Positions 20,918-31,778 of a stretch of DNA of 64,000 bases are shown here, piece after piece (position 1 is the first letter of the stretch; each line of letters starts with the position of its first letter). The DNA comes from Symbiodinium microadriaticum (Eukaryota > Sar > Dinophyceae > Suessiales > Symbiodiniaceae). The position numbers were made by a program, and so were the translations under genes. The notes below the pieces were generated by a model. The model was not told the DNA's origin, ran no database searches, and was given only the letters and a program-made list of their open reading frames with translations. Location of the stretch: NCBI GenBank assembly GCA_001939145.1, contig LSRX01000457.1, forward strand, positions 405,233-469,232, given 5' to 3'.

Positions 20918-22045
20918 AAATCGCTCCCAAGGCGTTTACCGCTTTGGCGCACGCTCGCCAGATGTGTGCATGTAATGAAATTGCACGGGATCCTGGACAA
21001 GCCCGAGCCTGGTGCTTACGTAGGGCCCTGAACAATTACAATACGGTTTGGGAACTTTTTTAGAATAAGGGACCCCGCAAGGAATGATGCTGGAAATTAT
21101 TCCGGCTTCTGCTTTATTGCAGTTAAACCTCCCATCCCTCTGTCCGCAAGTAGGCCTGTAGCTGGCCCGAGCAAGCGTGGAGCAGTGAAGTCCTGAGCAG
21201 CCATGACCGCCCTAAACCCGAAACCCCAAATCCGAGTGAGCCCCTGACAACCAAAGTCAAACATCCTTGGTCCCTGTCTGCACATTAGGATCTCTGTCAT
21301 GAGGTCCCTACAAAGCCTGAACGAAAGTGCCCTTAACATGCATCAAAAAAGGGCCATCAGCTCCTCCAACTCTTTGGCTGCAGAGAGCCGCCGGGCTTCC
21401 ATGGCGGCGAAGGCATCGAAGTCAAAGCTACGCTCTCGTCGAGTCGCTCAGGTTTTACAACGGTGGTCGCACTGGAAATCGGACTAGGAATAGTAGTAAT
21501 CACAGCATTAGTAATGGAGGCGTTTTTTTCCGGAAATCCTGGTTTTGCACAGCTCAGGGAAAAAAACACTACATTTGAAGAACACGCTTTGTCTCCCTTA
21601 ACTATAGAAAAACTGGAGTCGGCGATGGGAGTTAGAAACCCAAAACTTACTACTTTACTGCCATTAGAGGCTTTGTAGAGGCTTAAAACTTACTACTTTG
21701 GGATTCATATTGCGGCCTCTTTATTCTAGGGCGGGGGTGGCGGNGGGGCCCCCCCCCCCCCCCCCGCATTTCATTAGTACGGAGCACCGATTCACGCAAC
21801 GAAGCTCCGTGAATCGGAACTCCGCAGAATGAGTCGTAGTCGACAGAACTGCAGCTTGCGAGCATGAATTGGAAATTATAGCAGCCCTGCAGATGAGATG
21901 AGCAGCATCGCAAGCCTGCCACAGACTTGGGTCCCTTGGGCTCGTGCCACAAAGGGGCCTTCGGGTACACCAATCTCGCGAATGCGGAGTGGTCCAAACC
22001 TTTGCATCACAACTCACCTCACTGCATTGCCACTGCCCAGCCACC
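20918..22045. other. No supported gene; ambiguous base and poly-C run
   Basis: An N at 21744 is followed by GGGG and a run of about 17 C, which marks low-quality or collapsed sequence. The string AAAACTTACTACTTT is duplicated at 21643 and 21685. An A/T-richer plus-strand frame (21463-21678) is not supported by domains. Confidence 0.5.
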
Positions 22046-22109
22046 CTCATGAAGATACCCCCTAAACCCTAAACCCTAAACCCTCATAAAGATACTCTCA
22101 TGAAGATAC
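22046..22109. repeat. CCCTAAA array bracketed by CTCATGAAGATAC direct repeats
   Basis: CTCATGAAGATAC at 22046-22058 is followed by CCCTAAACCCTAAACCC units, then CTCATAAAGATAC at 22083-22095 and CTCATGAAGATAC at 22097-22109. A telomere-like array thus sits between copies of the same 13-mer. Confidence 0.75.
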
Positions 22110-22269
22110 TGAAACTACGGTGAGTCCACTGACATCTGCAATCTATGGCCGATGCTCTGTCTCAATGGTCTCCCAAGGCCTCGGAGCTGCCCATTAATAA
22201 TCTAATACAGTATGATAGACTTATTGTTATAATATAATCTTGTATAGTAATATAATATAGCATCAAATA

Positions 22270-22630
22270 ACATAGCAAAAGGGACTGCTAGATGCATTTC
22301 GGCTGCGGTAGTGGCTCGGATGAAAAGGCGCTTGCCGCCTAGGCGAGCAAAGAGAGCTTGTAGGCGACCACATTTTGTCCGTGCCCCCGCGGTAAGGAGA
22401 CGGCCAGCCACAGCCACACACATCCCCAAGACCACAGTGGATGTGCCACGAAATGGCGGCTTTTCATGTTGCAGATATTGCCGAGGATTTTTGCGAGCTG
22501 TCTTTGCTACAAGTTCGATGACATGTCTACCTCTTTGCACGGTTGCCAAACAATTGACCCCGCAACATGTTAAGGCCCAATTAATGCCTATATAAGGGCG
22601 CAAAAAGTTTGCATGAAGTAATGAGGACAT
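22270..22630 (-). CDS. Weak candidate exon, product unknown
   Basis: The minus strand is open and reads LATVQRGRHVIELVAKTARK and STVVLGMCVAVAGRLLTAGA, with many basic residues. No splice sites or domain support it, and the plus strand is also open. Confidence 0.2.
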
Positions 22631-23475
22631 GGCGACGGGTCAATAGAAAGCGGCACTCAGCGGGCCAAGCGCTTCGGCATACAAGGCTCGACGGCGCTAC
22701 TTAATCAACGGGGGCTCTGAACAGTCCCGAGACAAACTATGGCTCACTGCAGCCTGCACTAGGTGAAGATGTCGTAGACGAAGGCGGCTTGGATTGACCT
22801 AAAGGAACAAGCAGCTCGGCGACTGCCGAGCTCCTTGTGACTTCAGCACTTGGCTCCACATGTCGCAATTTGAGAAACAGGCTCCTTTCAGAAGAGGCCT
22901 CAAGACAGGGAAAGCCAGGATCAACCCAGCCCTTCAGTGGCATTCACAACGCATTCTTGCCTCAGGACGCGCACTTGCCGCACCTGGCGCCTTGCAACTA
23001 AAGGCATGCAGCGGCGCTCTTGGTCACACCGCTGAAAGTCACATCGGCCACAGTTCTTGCGAATACTTGCAACATTAAGCTGGCAGCAAAGGGCCGGAAC
23101 TTTGGCATCCTGGGCCGTCAGAAGCATCCACAACCATAAACTCACGTAGATGTAGATGTAGCGGAGAAAAAGAATATGGACTACAATGTCTAGGTATGTA
23201 TGCAAGCTTCATTGCCTATATATATCTCCACAACCGCGCTCCCCGGGCCCGGGCGCTGCACGCCGCGCAGCTTGCGGATCTGCGAATCGCAAGCTGAGGT
23301 TTGTTTTCCCACCCGCCCAGCTGAAAAAGTCGCACCGCAGGGATCTCAAGAGACTGAAGAGGAGGAGGGGGGAGTCCCAAGGCGCCAAGGCAGCAGCGGT
23401 GGTTTCAGGGGTTTTTGGGATGGTTTCGACTCTCACTCTCGCACAAGGCAGGCAGGGATGGTTTAGGGGCAAATC
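22631..23475. other. No supported gene; repeat module copy 3
   Basis: Contains a GC-rich palindromic patch (CCCGGGCCCGGG) at about 23240-23251 and the 43-bp CCCACCCGCCCAGCTGA module at 23301-23343. No gene is supported. Confidence 0.45.
23301..23343. repeat. TTTTCCCACCCGCCCAGCTGA module, copy 3
   Basis: Reads TTGTTTTCCCACCCGCCCAG, then CTGAAAAAGTCGCACCGCAG, then GGA. Unlike the other two copies it is not embedded in TTTAGGG repeats. Confidence 0.75.
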
Positions 23476-23509
23476 TCAGAAATCTTCCTGCCTGCCGGCT
23501 GAGGCTGAG

Positions 23510-23883
23510 AAGGCATGTTGCGATGAATGAAGTCCCACTGACTCTCGCTGCCTGGCAAACTCCCCGTCCATGCTGGGGAAAACACGCTGCACAGCCCAAC
23601 CAACAGGATGCAAACTGCGCTTGGGGCCTTCGCTGTCCGTGGATTCTAGGTCCTCATCACTGTCGAACAACCTTTGGTCCAAATGATGAGTGCTGCATGC
23701 TAGTCCACCAGATCGCTGTGCAAAACACGATCTGCAGTGACATTGAGAATCCAACGAATCGTTCGTATAGTCCTCAGTGGCACCTATTCCAGCAAATTGA
23801 TGCCAGCACAGTCCATCTTCTCGACTCCAATTCTTGCCACGCTCAGCAGCCATGCAGAACTTCGCTTGCACGCGTCCAAACAT
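23510..23883 (-). CDS. Candidate 5' exon, acidic/Ser-rich protein
   Basis: Starting at an ATG at 23883 the minus strand reads MFGRVQAKFCMAAERGKNWS, continues WHQFAGIGATEDYTNDSLDS, then an acidic HLDQRLFDSDEDLESTDSEG, then RSLHPVGWAVQRVFPSMDGE and FARQRESVGLHS. The composition is convincingly protein-like for about 120 residues. Several cysteines (CHCRSC) lie in the middle. No family is recognised. The 3' end of the exon is uncertain. Confidence 0.4.
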
Positions 23884-23891
23884 TTCACTAG

Positions 23892-24419
23892 CCCTGTTTT
23901 TTGCCTCTAGAAAGCAAGGGAGTGGAGGAAGGGAGTGAAAGGATTTCTCGTTCTCATCGGCAGCATTGCATCAGGGAGTGACATAACTCAGTCACTCAAG
24001 AGATCCCGACTTGACGCACAAGACATCTAGCTCGCATCGCCTGGACTTCACACCCCGGAACGTGCTCAAACGAATGAAGAAAACATGTGATACTACATTC
24101 TACTATCATTGCCGTTGAAGTATGTGTTGCCTCCAAACGAAGCAAAAGCTCCGTTAACAAGCGCACGCATGAAGAGAGCCCTGGGCATCAAGAACTGTGT
24201 GATGCCGGCACCCCTCCTTCCGTTTCAAGATGTTTTCGAGATAGAATACTATGATATACTATCACAATATACTATTCCAAACTATACCAATACCATCATA
24301 AACCATATGCTGATGCCGAGCAGTGAGGTTGCAAGAAGAGCTGTTGGGTCTGTTCAAGCTCCGTGCTTCAAGATCCTGCTACTTCGAACACGAGGACCCT
24401 TGTGTTGAAACTCCCAAAA
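23892..24419. other. No supported gene
   Basis: A TATACTATCACAATATACT-type AT patch at about 24250-24285. Nothing else is recognised. Confidence 0.4.
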
Positions 24420-24752
24420 TGCGTTCAAGGCTTCGCTGAATGGGGCGTTCTATGGCACCGAAATGACGATTCATTCGTTGGCCTCTCCACAGATGTGCTT
24501 GGCAGCGTGGCTTCCAAAATCCTGAGCAAGCTAGCAGCTAGCACCCTTGGACCGAGATCTCTCTGAATCGGCATTTACAGTAAGGATATTTTGGGGGGCT
24601 TGAGGGTCAAGAAATTCGGGCTCCGAGTTCGACTCTCACAACTTCGGCGGATACACGAATCGCGCGCTGCAACCGCAGGGAGGACAGCTCTTGGATTAGC
24701 ATTGGAAGAAGTGCAAGAATCCAGCAGTGTCATCAAAGTCCCATGACCCTAG
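24420..24752 (-). CDS. Candidate exons flanking an alpha element
   Basis: Directly after the family-alpha element (minus direction, from about 24752) the strand is open for about 55 codons, reading GHGTLMTLLDSCTSSNANPR then AVLPAVAARDSCIRRSCESR. Further on (about 24565-24425) it reads DLGPRVLAASLLRILEATLP then STSVERPTNESSFRCHR. The product is unknown. Evidence is composition plus abutment to the element end CCTAG|GG. Confidence 0.3.
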
Positions 24753-24850
24753 GTTTGAAGAGATAGATCCTGCACTACCCAATATTAGGAATGTACCATA
24801 ACTCCCATAGTTTAGGGTCCTTAAGGGAATGCAGGATTTCTCTCCTCAAC
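24753..24850. mobile_element. Foldback element, family alpha, copy 3
   Basis: Left GTTTGAAGAGATAGATCCTGC-like end (first 20 bases GTTTGAAGAGATAGATCCTG), core CATAGTTTAGGGTCCTTAAG, right end GCAGGATTTCTCTCCTCAAC. The arms match each other in inverse orientation and match copies 1, 2 and 4. Confidence 0.75.
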
Positions 24851-25700
24851 AGTAGGTCCTTCGGTTTCGGGATTCTCGCAACTTGGACTCTTTTTTAAGG
24901 GCGAGGCCGGGGTTGCAGAGTTTTTGGAGCCTCTCCCTCTTGGACTGCACGGGGAAAAACAAAGTTTTTTGTTTTTTGAGGGCCCTTTTAGGGTTTAGAG
25001 TTAGGGGTTTAGGGTTTAGGGTTTACGGGTTTAGGGGGAAACAGCTTCGTGGTGCTCCTGGATCCACGAGTACTTGGGTAAAAGCATTCGTGCCATGCAG
25101 CCACAATCCCGCCAGTGCTTCGGGGAAAGCACAGACGGGGTGCGGTGCTCGAGGCGCAAGTACTTGTGGGAAAGCAGAGAAGGGAAAAACTCACTTCAGA
25201 CTTAATTTCGCGACCCTACTATTTTAGGGTCTGCAAGATCGCAACCCGTCTTACTGGAAGAGTGCTAGATCCTGAACCAAGCTGATCCACCTTCTTACGC
25301 AAGCGTCTTGCAGCTAACACAGCTTCGTAAACTAGGCTCCCTACCTGGCTTCTCGTCCCGGGCGGGGCGGCGTGCCTTCTTTCTTAGTTGCACCGCTCCG
25401 GACTTTGAGATAGGACCGCTGCAAGTGCAGCGACGCCCTAGCCTGTGCGGCGGGTATCTTTCCACCTCAGCGCAAGTGTTTTTTGGTCACTGTTCAGTCC
25501 GCCCAATACATGCGCAGCCTGCTTCAGGGACGACTAACGGGAAGCCACATGTATGACCATCATGAACCGTCTCTTCTGAATGAGCTCGCGGCCACGCAAG
25601 TTCTGAGAGGCTTCTTTGCTGTCGCTGCCGCTGGCATGTCCTTCGACAACATGCATCTAATCTATAGCATCTCCTACGCCCGTTGACCAGGAACGTCCAC
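24851..25700. other. No supported gene; TTTAGGG units
   Basis: TTTAGGG-type units at about 24987-25035. The remaining open frames are unsupported. Confidence 0.4.
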
Positions 25701-25749
25701 AGACCTGCTATGCCTGCATTGAACCAAAGCAGATACAGTATGCTGACAA

Positions 25750-26244
25750 TCATGTATCAAAGGCTTTCGTGGCGAACACCAAGCAATCAGCCTCGCATGG
25801 AATGTCCGCGAAGGGCATCGAGCTGTGAGAGTGTGGCCCGGGCCTCATTCTACGGAAATGGATTGTGCCGTCATGTGCCGTCATGTAACTTTCTGCTGTG
25901 ATTTCGAGCTGAAAGCACAGGATACTGTATCTCATCACGAAGACTGGGTGCTCTGCATGGGCCAACAGCTCGTCTAAGGCATCACTGACGTCCTCGGCAT
26001 CCACCCGCACATCCACCAGAATGCAAATGCAAGCATCTCGCAAAGAAGTCTGCACAAGCGCGGCCAAGATCACTGCAGAGCTCTGGGGAAGGCGGGATCC
26101 CTTGCCAGCAAAAGACCTGGCGATGCAGCCGCTAGTAGCATCCGGTATGGTCCGTGTTTCCACTGTCAGCTCTTCTGACCAAGCTGGGCCTGCCCCGCGT
26201 TTCGGAAGGGCTCGAGCCTGGGGGGATCTGAAGGGCAATTGCAT
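25750..26244 (-). CDS. Candidate coding exon(s), product unknown
   Basis: The minus strand reads SSAVILAALVQTSLRDACIC then ILVDVRVDAEDVSDALDELL and AHAEHPVFVMRYSILCFQLE, and continues through YMTAHDGTIHF to DIPCEADCLVFATKAFDT. The region has an alternating hydrophobic/acidic character typical of a folded domain. At the 3' end an overlapping frame begins MIVSILYLLWFNAGIAGLWT, a possible membrane segment, suggesting a frameshift or splice near 25752. No family is recognised. Confidence 0.35.
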   Translation of the reverse strand: MQLPFRSPQARALPKRGAGPAWSEELTVETRTIPDATSGCIARSFAGKGSRLPQSSAVILAALVQTSLRDACICILVDVRVDAEDVSDALDELLAHAEHPVFVMRYSILCFQLEITAESYMTAHDGTIHFRRMRPGPHSHSSMPFADIPCEADCLVFATKAFDT

Positions 26245-26914
26245 GTGGGAAAGCAGACTGCATGTGATTCTGCATCATGATTGCGCACACCCAGGTGCAG
26301 TCGCATGCAACGAGAAACGAAGGAAAGCCTAAACCTTAAACCTACTATTGTCCCTAAACCCTAAACCCTAAAAGTGTCTCCACGATGCTCCTGACACTTC
26401 GGGCGTCCGACCCGTACTTCCCTGTCCGATCGCAGCGCCTGGTGGCAAGCAGAGAAGTTAACGATTCGTCTCCTGCAGAGGTTTTCCACCCTTTGAGGTA
26501 ACATAGACTAAGAATCACAAGAATAACAAAAATAATAGCAATAACAACAAGAACGCTAACCATGTTAACAAAACTAATCATAACAATATTAAGAATAACA
26601 ATAAGAAACTCTATAAACTCTGAAAACATACTCATCATTAGAGTGGCCCCGCCTGTGCCATGCACTCCTCCAAAACGCAGCCTGCAGCCGTTGTTCAGCC
26701 CGAGTCAAAGACACAACACAGTGCCGGTGAACATCGCGCATGTCATAAAGATGCCACGGGAGCTGACAGGGATGCTAGCGATGCTCGCACATCCAACGTC
26801 TGCTCGTGTTCATGGCTGAGCCTCGTCCCACCGTGCTGCGCAAACCTAGGTCAAGTAGCTGGTTCCTTCAGTGTATCCACACATGCCCTGATGGACTACA
26901 GCAGTCAGAAAAGG
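26245..26914. other. No supported gene; CCCTAAA units and AT-rich patch
   Basis: CCCTAAACCCTAAACCC at about 26352-26369 and an AAT/AAC trinucleotide-rich stretch at about 26513-26640. No gene is supported. Confidence 0.45.
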
Positions 26915-27289
26915 TCACTTGTCGTAGCCCGCTGTCTCGAAATTGAAACAAACTAGCCCAAGGAGTTCACTCCGGAAGGGAGTTTCATCATTGTTTTTGC
27001 ATACTGTCTTTGTACAACTGTTGCCACAGCCAGAAGGAGTCTCCAAGGTCGGCGAGCTCCACAAGAAGGTACAGTTGTCCTGAAACCTTCCAGCACTTTC
27101 CAGTAATGCCTCAGCCTCCCCTTCCTGAAACCTCGGGAAGACCCAGCGCAACTCCAAGGAAGAAGTCCCCTGATATCCTTTCAATCGTGGTTTCCCGTGA
27201 CGGGTGCATGGGAGAAGTGGCTCATTGGCCAACATGGTCGGTGAAGCCGGAGCTTGACTAAGCACAGACTGCTGCGATCTGCTAAGCAC
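26915..27289 (-). CDS. Candidate coding exon, product unknown
   Basis: About 100 consecutive residues on the minus strand are protein-like: MLANEPLLPCTRHGKPRLKG, SLELRWVFPRFQEGEAEALL, AGRFQDNCTFLWSSPTLETP, GCGNSCTKTVCKNNDETPFR and ELLGLVCFNFETAGYDK before a stop at 26915. Scattered cysteines could indicate disulphides or metal binding. No domain is recognised and no start is assigned. Confidence 0.4.
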   Translation of the reverse strand: MLSRSQQSVLSQAPASPTMLANEPLLPCTRHGKPRLKGYQGTSSLELRWVFPRFQEGEAEALLESAGRFQDNCTFLWSSPTLETPSGCGNSCTKTVCKNNDETPFRSELLGLVCFNFETAGYDK

Positions 27290-28684
27290 CAGGGCCAGCT
27301 GCCGCGCCGATGGTCCAAAGGTGGACGGCCAGAGGTCATCAACACCTGGGACGTCCCTAGATGCCTACACAATGGCTGCCCTGAGTCCTTCTGAGTATGC
27401 ACTAACATTTTTCTGTCCTGTTTAATCCTGAACCCGGCTGTAAAGTTCTGGGCGGGAAAGGTGCAGCAAACCTCGAGCCTAGCGCCCTAGCACTCATTGC
27501 TACGCTCGAAAGCCTTGCGAAGCCGTAAAGACATCTCATGCAAGCAGTATGAAGGTCAAGTAGAACAGGTCTGTGAGAGTCGACAAACGTGCTCCCTGAA
27601 CCCCCAAAACCCTAAACCCAAATCCCATCCAGGCCTCTCCTGCCTGCAAACTCACACTTCCCCAACCCTAAACCCTCAACCCTAAAGCCCTAAACCCTAA
27701 AACCCTAAACTCCCACTTCCCAGACCCTAAACTCCCAATCCAGAACCCTCCTCGCCTCTGCACGGTCCGCGCTGCTCCCGGCTCGGTCTCGGCCACCATG
27801 GCCTCAGGGGCTTAAGGCTAAAACTTATATAATTACTATTGTTATTGTTATTGTCTTATATTATCAAATTCTGTTGTTCTCGGTTTTATTTTTTTGTATA
27901 ATATAAGGGTTTAGGAAGGGATCCCGGCCAGGGCTCCCTTTGAAAGACATTTTCTTGCTTTTACCAGGCTCTGGGATTTAGTGTTTTGACGGTTTAGACA
28001 TTCGGGCTTGAGATTTAGTAACTTTTGAGGCGCTTCCCTACCTTCTCTCAAGCCAGTTGACTTGACGCTCCTGGCTTGGCCGCGGGCTCTGCCCTGTTGG
28101 CAGTGCGCAACGCGCCGTTCCAAGCTGAAGCCGAGCGACGGCAGAGAGATGCTGTCAACACATTGAAGCCGCGTTCAGCGTGTTGACAGCTGTGAACGGA
28201 CTGAGTGACAGGTCCTGGGATGAGCACAAAGCTTGGCCTCTGAGCAGCCTTTTTTCAGATTGCCAAAACTCTCGATGGTCCGTAGCAGGTCAAGGAGGAG
28301 GATTCCCTGCCTGGCTCGGGCAACTTTGTTCACTGACCTTTAAATCCTTTTGGCACCGCAGAGACGGAGTGACCCACTTAGCTGACACTTCACGGCCAGT
28401 CTTCAGAAATCTTCGCGAAGCCCCGATGCTTCCTTCCAGCCCCTGTTTATCCCTTCTTGATGTTTAGGATGCTTGGCAATGTTGAGCTTTCTAGGCAACT
28501 CGAAAATTTGGGAGCTTGGTAATCTTGGGCCTGCTCCCTCCTTTCCTAAGCCCGTCTCTCAACAAAACAAAACTTGCCAAAGTTCGTGAGTGTTGGTTTC
28601 CAAAAAAGATACGATGTCAATACTTTTCGGAAACAAGCTTCACAGGAACCCTTGCAGGAGGGCCTACCCATGTACCATTCGAAT
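27290..28684. other. No supported gene; CCCTAAA tract
   Basis: A CCCTAAA/CCCAAAACC cluster lies at about 27598-27735, and an ATT-rich patch at about 27820-27905. Nothing else is supported. Confidence 0.45.
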
Positions 28685-29314
28685 CTATACCCAATTTGCA
28701 TAATCTACCATTTGGATGAAGCGCCTATTTATAGTCGCTTGATCTGAATTTGTGGTTGTCATTTGCTGTGCTTGGAGCCATCCCGCAGCCTCTCCGAGAC
28801 GCGGCATCCAGGCCATGCTAATCAAAGCGAACACCAGCGAAGGCACGCCAGCCATGACGTCCTTTCGAGAAGAGGGCACAAGGCCTTGTGGGTTTCTGCA
28901 TGATATGCCTCTTCTTGTATTTATGACGGACCCAAGCATCCCCTAGCAGTTTGTAAGACCTGGGAGCTCCATCAGCACAATGAACATCTAAGAGCTATCT
29001 AACAGCAGCACCACTCCAAGAGGAGTCCACCAAATTCGGCAAAACAAACAAACAGACAGACAGGCAGAACACTGAACGCAAGGATGAGCTTGCGCACGCG
29101 AGGTTTGCTTGATGCAACTTCGGCTTCTCATGCTGGAAGAGAAAAAGTTATCTAAGCACGCCAGCCCAAATCCGAGGCGCAGGCCTTTCGCAGGAATGCG
29201 CTCACCGGGCCAACGGATATTTGAAGCAAAAATGCTGCACTGCTGCACACATTCTGCTTCGTAACCACGTGGAACCACGAGAAAAGAGACGTTGATCCCC
29301 ATGAAGAGTGTCAC
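28685..29314 (-). CDS. Candidate two-exon gene fragment, membrane-like
   Basis: From an ATG at about 29302 (GGG ATC follows) the minus strand reads MGINVSFLVVPRGYEAECVQ, then QCSIFASNIRWP, and possibly ERIPAKGLRLGFGLACLDNF. A second stretch at about 28890-28685 reads DVMAGVPSLVFALISMAWMP, then RLGEAAGWLQAQQMTTTNSD and ATINRRFIQMVDYANWV. The VPSLVFALISMAW segment could span a membrane. The intervening AT/AAAC-rich 29040-29150 looks intronic. No family is recognised. Confidence 0.35.
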
Positions 29315-29492
29315 TTAAAGCTTGACTTGCAATGACAACAAGAATGAATCCCGACAGAACGGGCATTAATTATACATAAATATTGCTAGCGACAGTAGGA
29401 CCACAATTCTTAATATTGTAACAATCGGACCCGAATGCGTTTAAGGTCTAAGGCGTGTTGTGATTATTGTTTTGGTTGTCCGGTTTCCGACA

Positions 29493-29818
29493 ACCCTCTC
29501 GCACGAAACGTATCTCATGCCGCCCAAACGCCGGCATTGGTGCGTTCTCGGGACGCGGTCGGCGACCCTCTCACACGCAACGCGGCTCGCGATCCACCAC
29601 AACTCGGGGGTTGGCACCGTTTCGACGGACGACCGAGGACCCTCAAGCGCGAAACGACCCTGCAGGTTTGGTGCTCTTGCTTGGAAACCGCGATCGATGA
29701 GTCTCACGAGCGGAACGCCCCTTCCGGCCACGCTACGCAAGAAACCTCTCTCCAAGCACCCAAATTCCCAATTTCGAAAGATTTGGACTTGCACTTGACG
29801 ACCCTCTCGCACGAAATG
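29493..29818. repeat. Degenerate repeat with about 72-74 bp spacing
   Basis: The string ACCCTCTCGCACGAAACG recurs in decayed form: starts at 29493, 29565 (ACCCTCTCACACGCAACG), 29639 (ACCCTCAAGCGCGAAACG), 29700 (AGTCTCACGAGCGGAACG) and 29801 (ACCCTCTCGCACGAAATG). The first three are 72 and 74 bp apart. Both strands stay open across the block, as expected for a repeat of this type, so no gene is called. Confidence 0.6.
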
Positions 29819-29836
29819 CGCCTCGGTCAAAAGTAA

Positions 29837-31778
29837 CCTGTGACCATAATTTCGAGGTCGCGACAGTTGTTTGGAGTTGCAGCAGTAGTAAAAATAATTG
29901 AAAACAACTTAAATTATGAAAACTATTATCATCACAACCAACGATAATCAGAATACAGAGCAAACCTTGCAGAGAGTTGGCAGGCATCAGCTAGAGCGTA
30001 GTTGCTTCGTGACTTCGAGATGCAACGCGCCGCTGTGCTGCACAGCGCGTCAGCTTTTTGCAAGGTAGAAATGCAGACTGACTCAGTTGTCAACTTCAAG
30101 ATTCAACCCAGCGACCATGCTGCCAATGTCCCCACCAGCCCCCCAAATCCATGCCATGCACCGGCAATGCACATCGATGCACATTTTTCGGACACTGGTC
30201 CGGCGAGTCTATGGCATGTTGGGGCACAGCCGCGCGCTTCGGACGTCCCCTCGAAGGCAGGCCAGCGACATGGCCTGACGCAACAGTCACAGCCATAAGC
30301 TTACCGCCTCCAGACACTCCAAGAAGCCTTTCGCCACCTGAAAACAGGTGGGCACTGCAGCTTTGCTTCCCAGCGTTGGTGGTGTTTTGTGATCAAGGGT
30401 CAGGGACGACCCCAACAAGTCTACTGTTTATGGAATTTATGGATATTCAAGGCAAAAACATCGCAGCGGCCTGCCTTAGCAAATTCTCAACAAACATGCA
30501 CGGTCTGGATCCCTATGCCTGAGTCAACACCCGTTTCTAGTAAACACGAGCGTGCCTTCCTTAGGCATCATCCAGATAGGCTCTGATGGGACCTCCTGCA
30601 AGCAAGCAAGTGCAAGCACAAACATCACGCATCATGCGAATGTGCGACTGCTTCAACACAACAAGAATCATGCCGTTGGAGCACCGAGCTTCGCGATATT
30701 TCACGATTCTTGGCCGCAGCCTTTCGCCATAAGAGCCTGTACAAGTTGGTCTGTGCTTTTTAGCACCGGCACGGCCAGGAACTCACCTGCACCGCAACTT
30801 CGGAGCATGCCCGGCTTCCAGGGATGTCATGATGCACCCGAAACCATTAAAGCAGCATTAGAGTACCAAAGTTGCTTGATAAAAATCACTTGGACTTGGC
30901 CTTGGTGGGATCTGCTATGCCCCGCCACGGCCTAAGCGTGCTGTCGCTCGCCCTACAGGCCGAGCCCGCCCTTACTCGATGCTGTTGAAGCGAATAGGCT
31001 ATATCTCACAGATAATGGGAACAGAAAAGAGATCATAGGTAGACAATAGAGGGTAGATGACTATATGCTGTACAACATCGGGCATATGTTGGAAAATATA
31101 TGGAGTATGATACTCTCCATGCACTGCCGAATTATAGGAGGGCTGGCAACTCCCTGGCGAGCAGACATGTCGTCGAAGCCGAGTCTGTCCTCTTGAGATC
31201 TGTTGGAGCAACACGAAGGCACGTCCATCTCGACCGGGTTATCCAGGCACAGCCCTACAACACAAAGGTGGCAGATCAGCAGATCCGCTGCCTCATTTCC
31301 GCTCACGGATATGCCCTATCAAAGTGCTACACTGCTACGCGCTACGCGAAGGAGATGCAGCATTTTGAAGTCGTGATCGTGAGCGGACTTGACTGGATCA
31401 GAAGGCCCTCGGCAATCCAACATGAAAAAGGAAGGGTGCCGCAGCCAAACTGCTGTCCAGTGCACCAAGGAAGGTCTCAACAGCAAGCTGTCAGTTCGGA
31501 AAAGCCATAATTATGAGGCGATCTAACACGGAGAATGATTCTCGGATGGTCGTTGCCTAGACCTGCTCCAGCAGACTGTGAGGAAAGTCGGTTACTTAAG
31601 GATCAGACCATATGCCATAAGTATGGTATCGGTAGCAGGTACGTGATTAAAGCACGTCTGCTGATGTCTGCTGGAATGCGGGTGCTCTCCCTGCCATGGC
31701 TGAGACAATGACCAGAACCGTCTGACACCTGCGGCGTCCACTCTCATTAGTAACCTCGTGGCTCTGCGCTGAGAAACA
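29837..31778. other. No supported gene upstream of EF-hand gene A's 3' end
   Basis: An AAC/AAT-rich patch at about 29885-29960. Short open frames on both strands (for example minus 31306-31100) are weakly protein-like but show no domain. The first 100 or so bases after 31779 on the minus strand would be the 3' UTR of EF-hand gene A. Confidence 0.4.
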
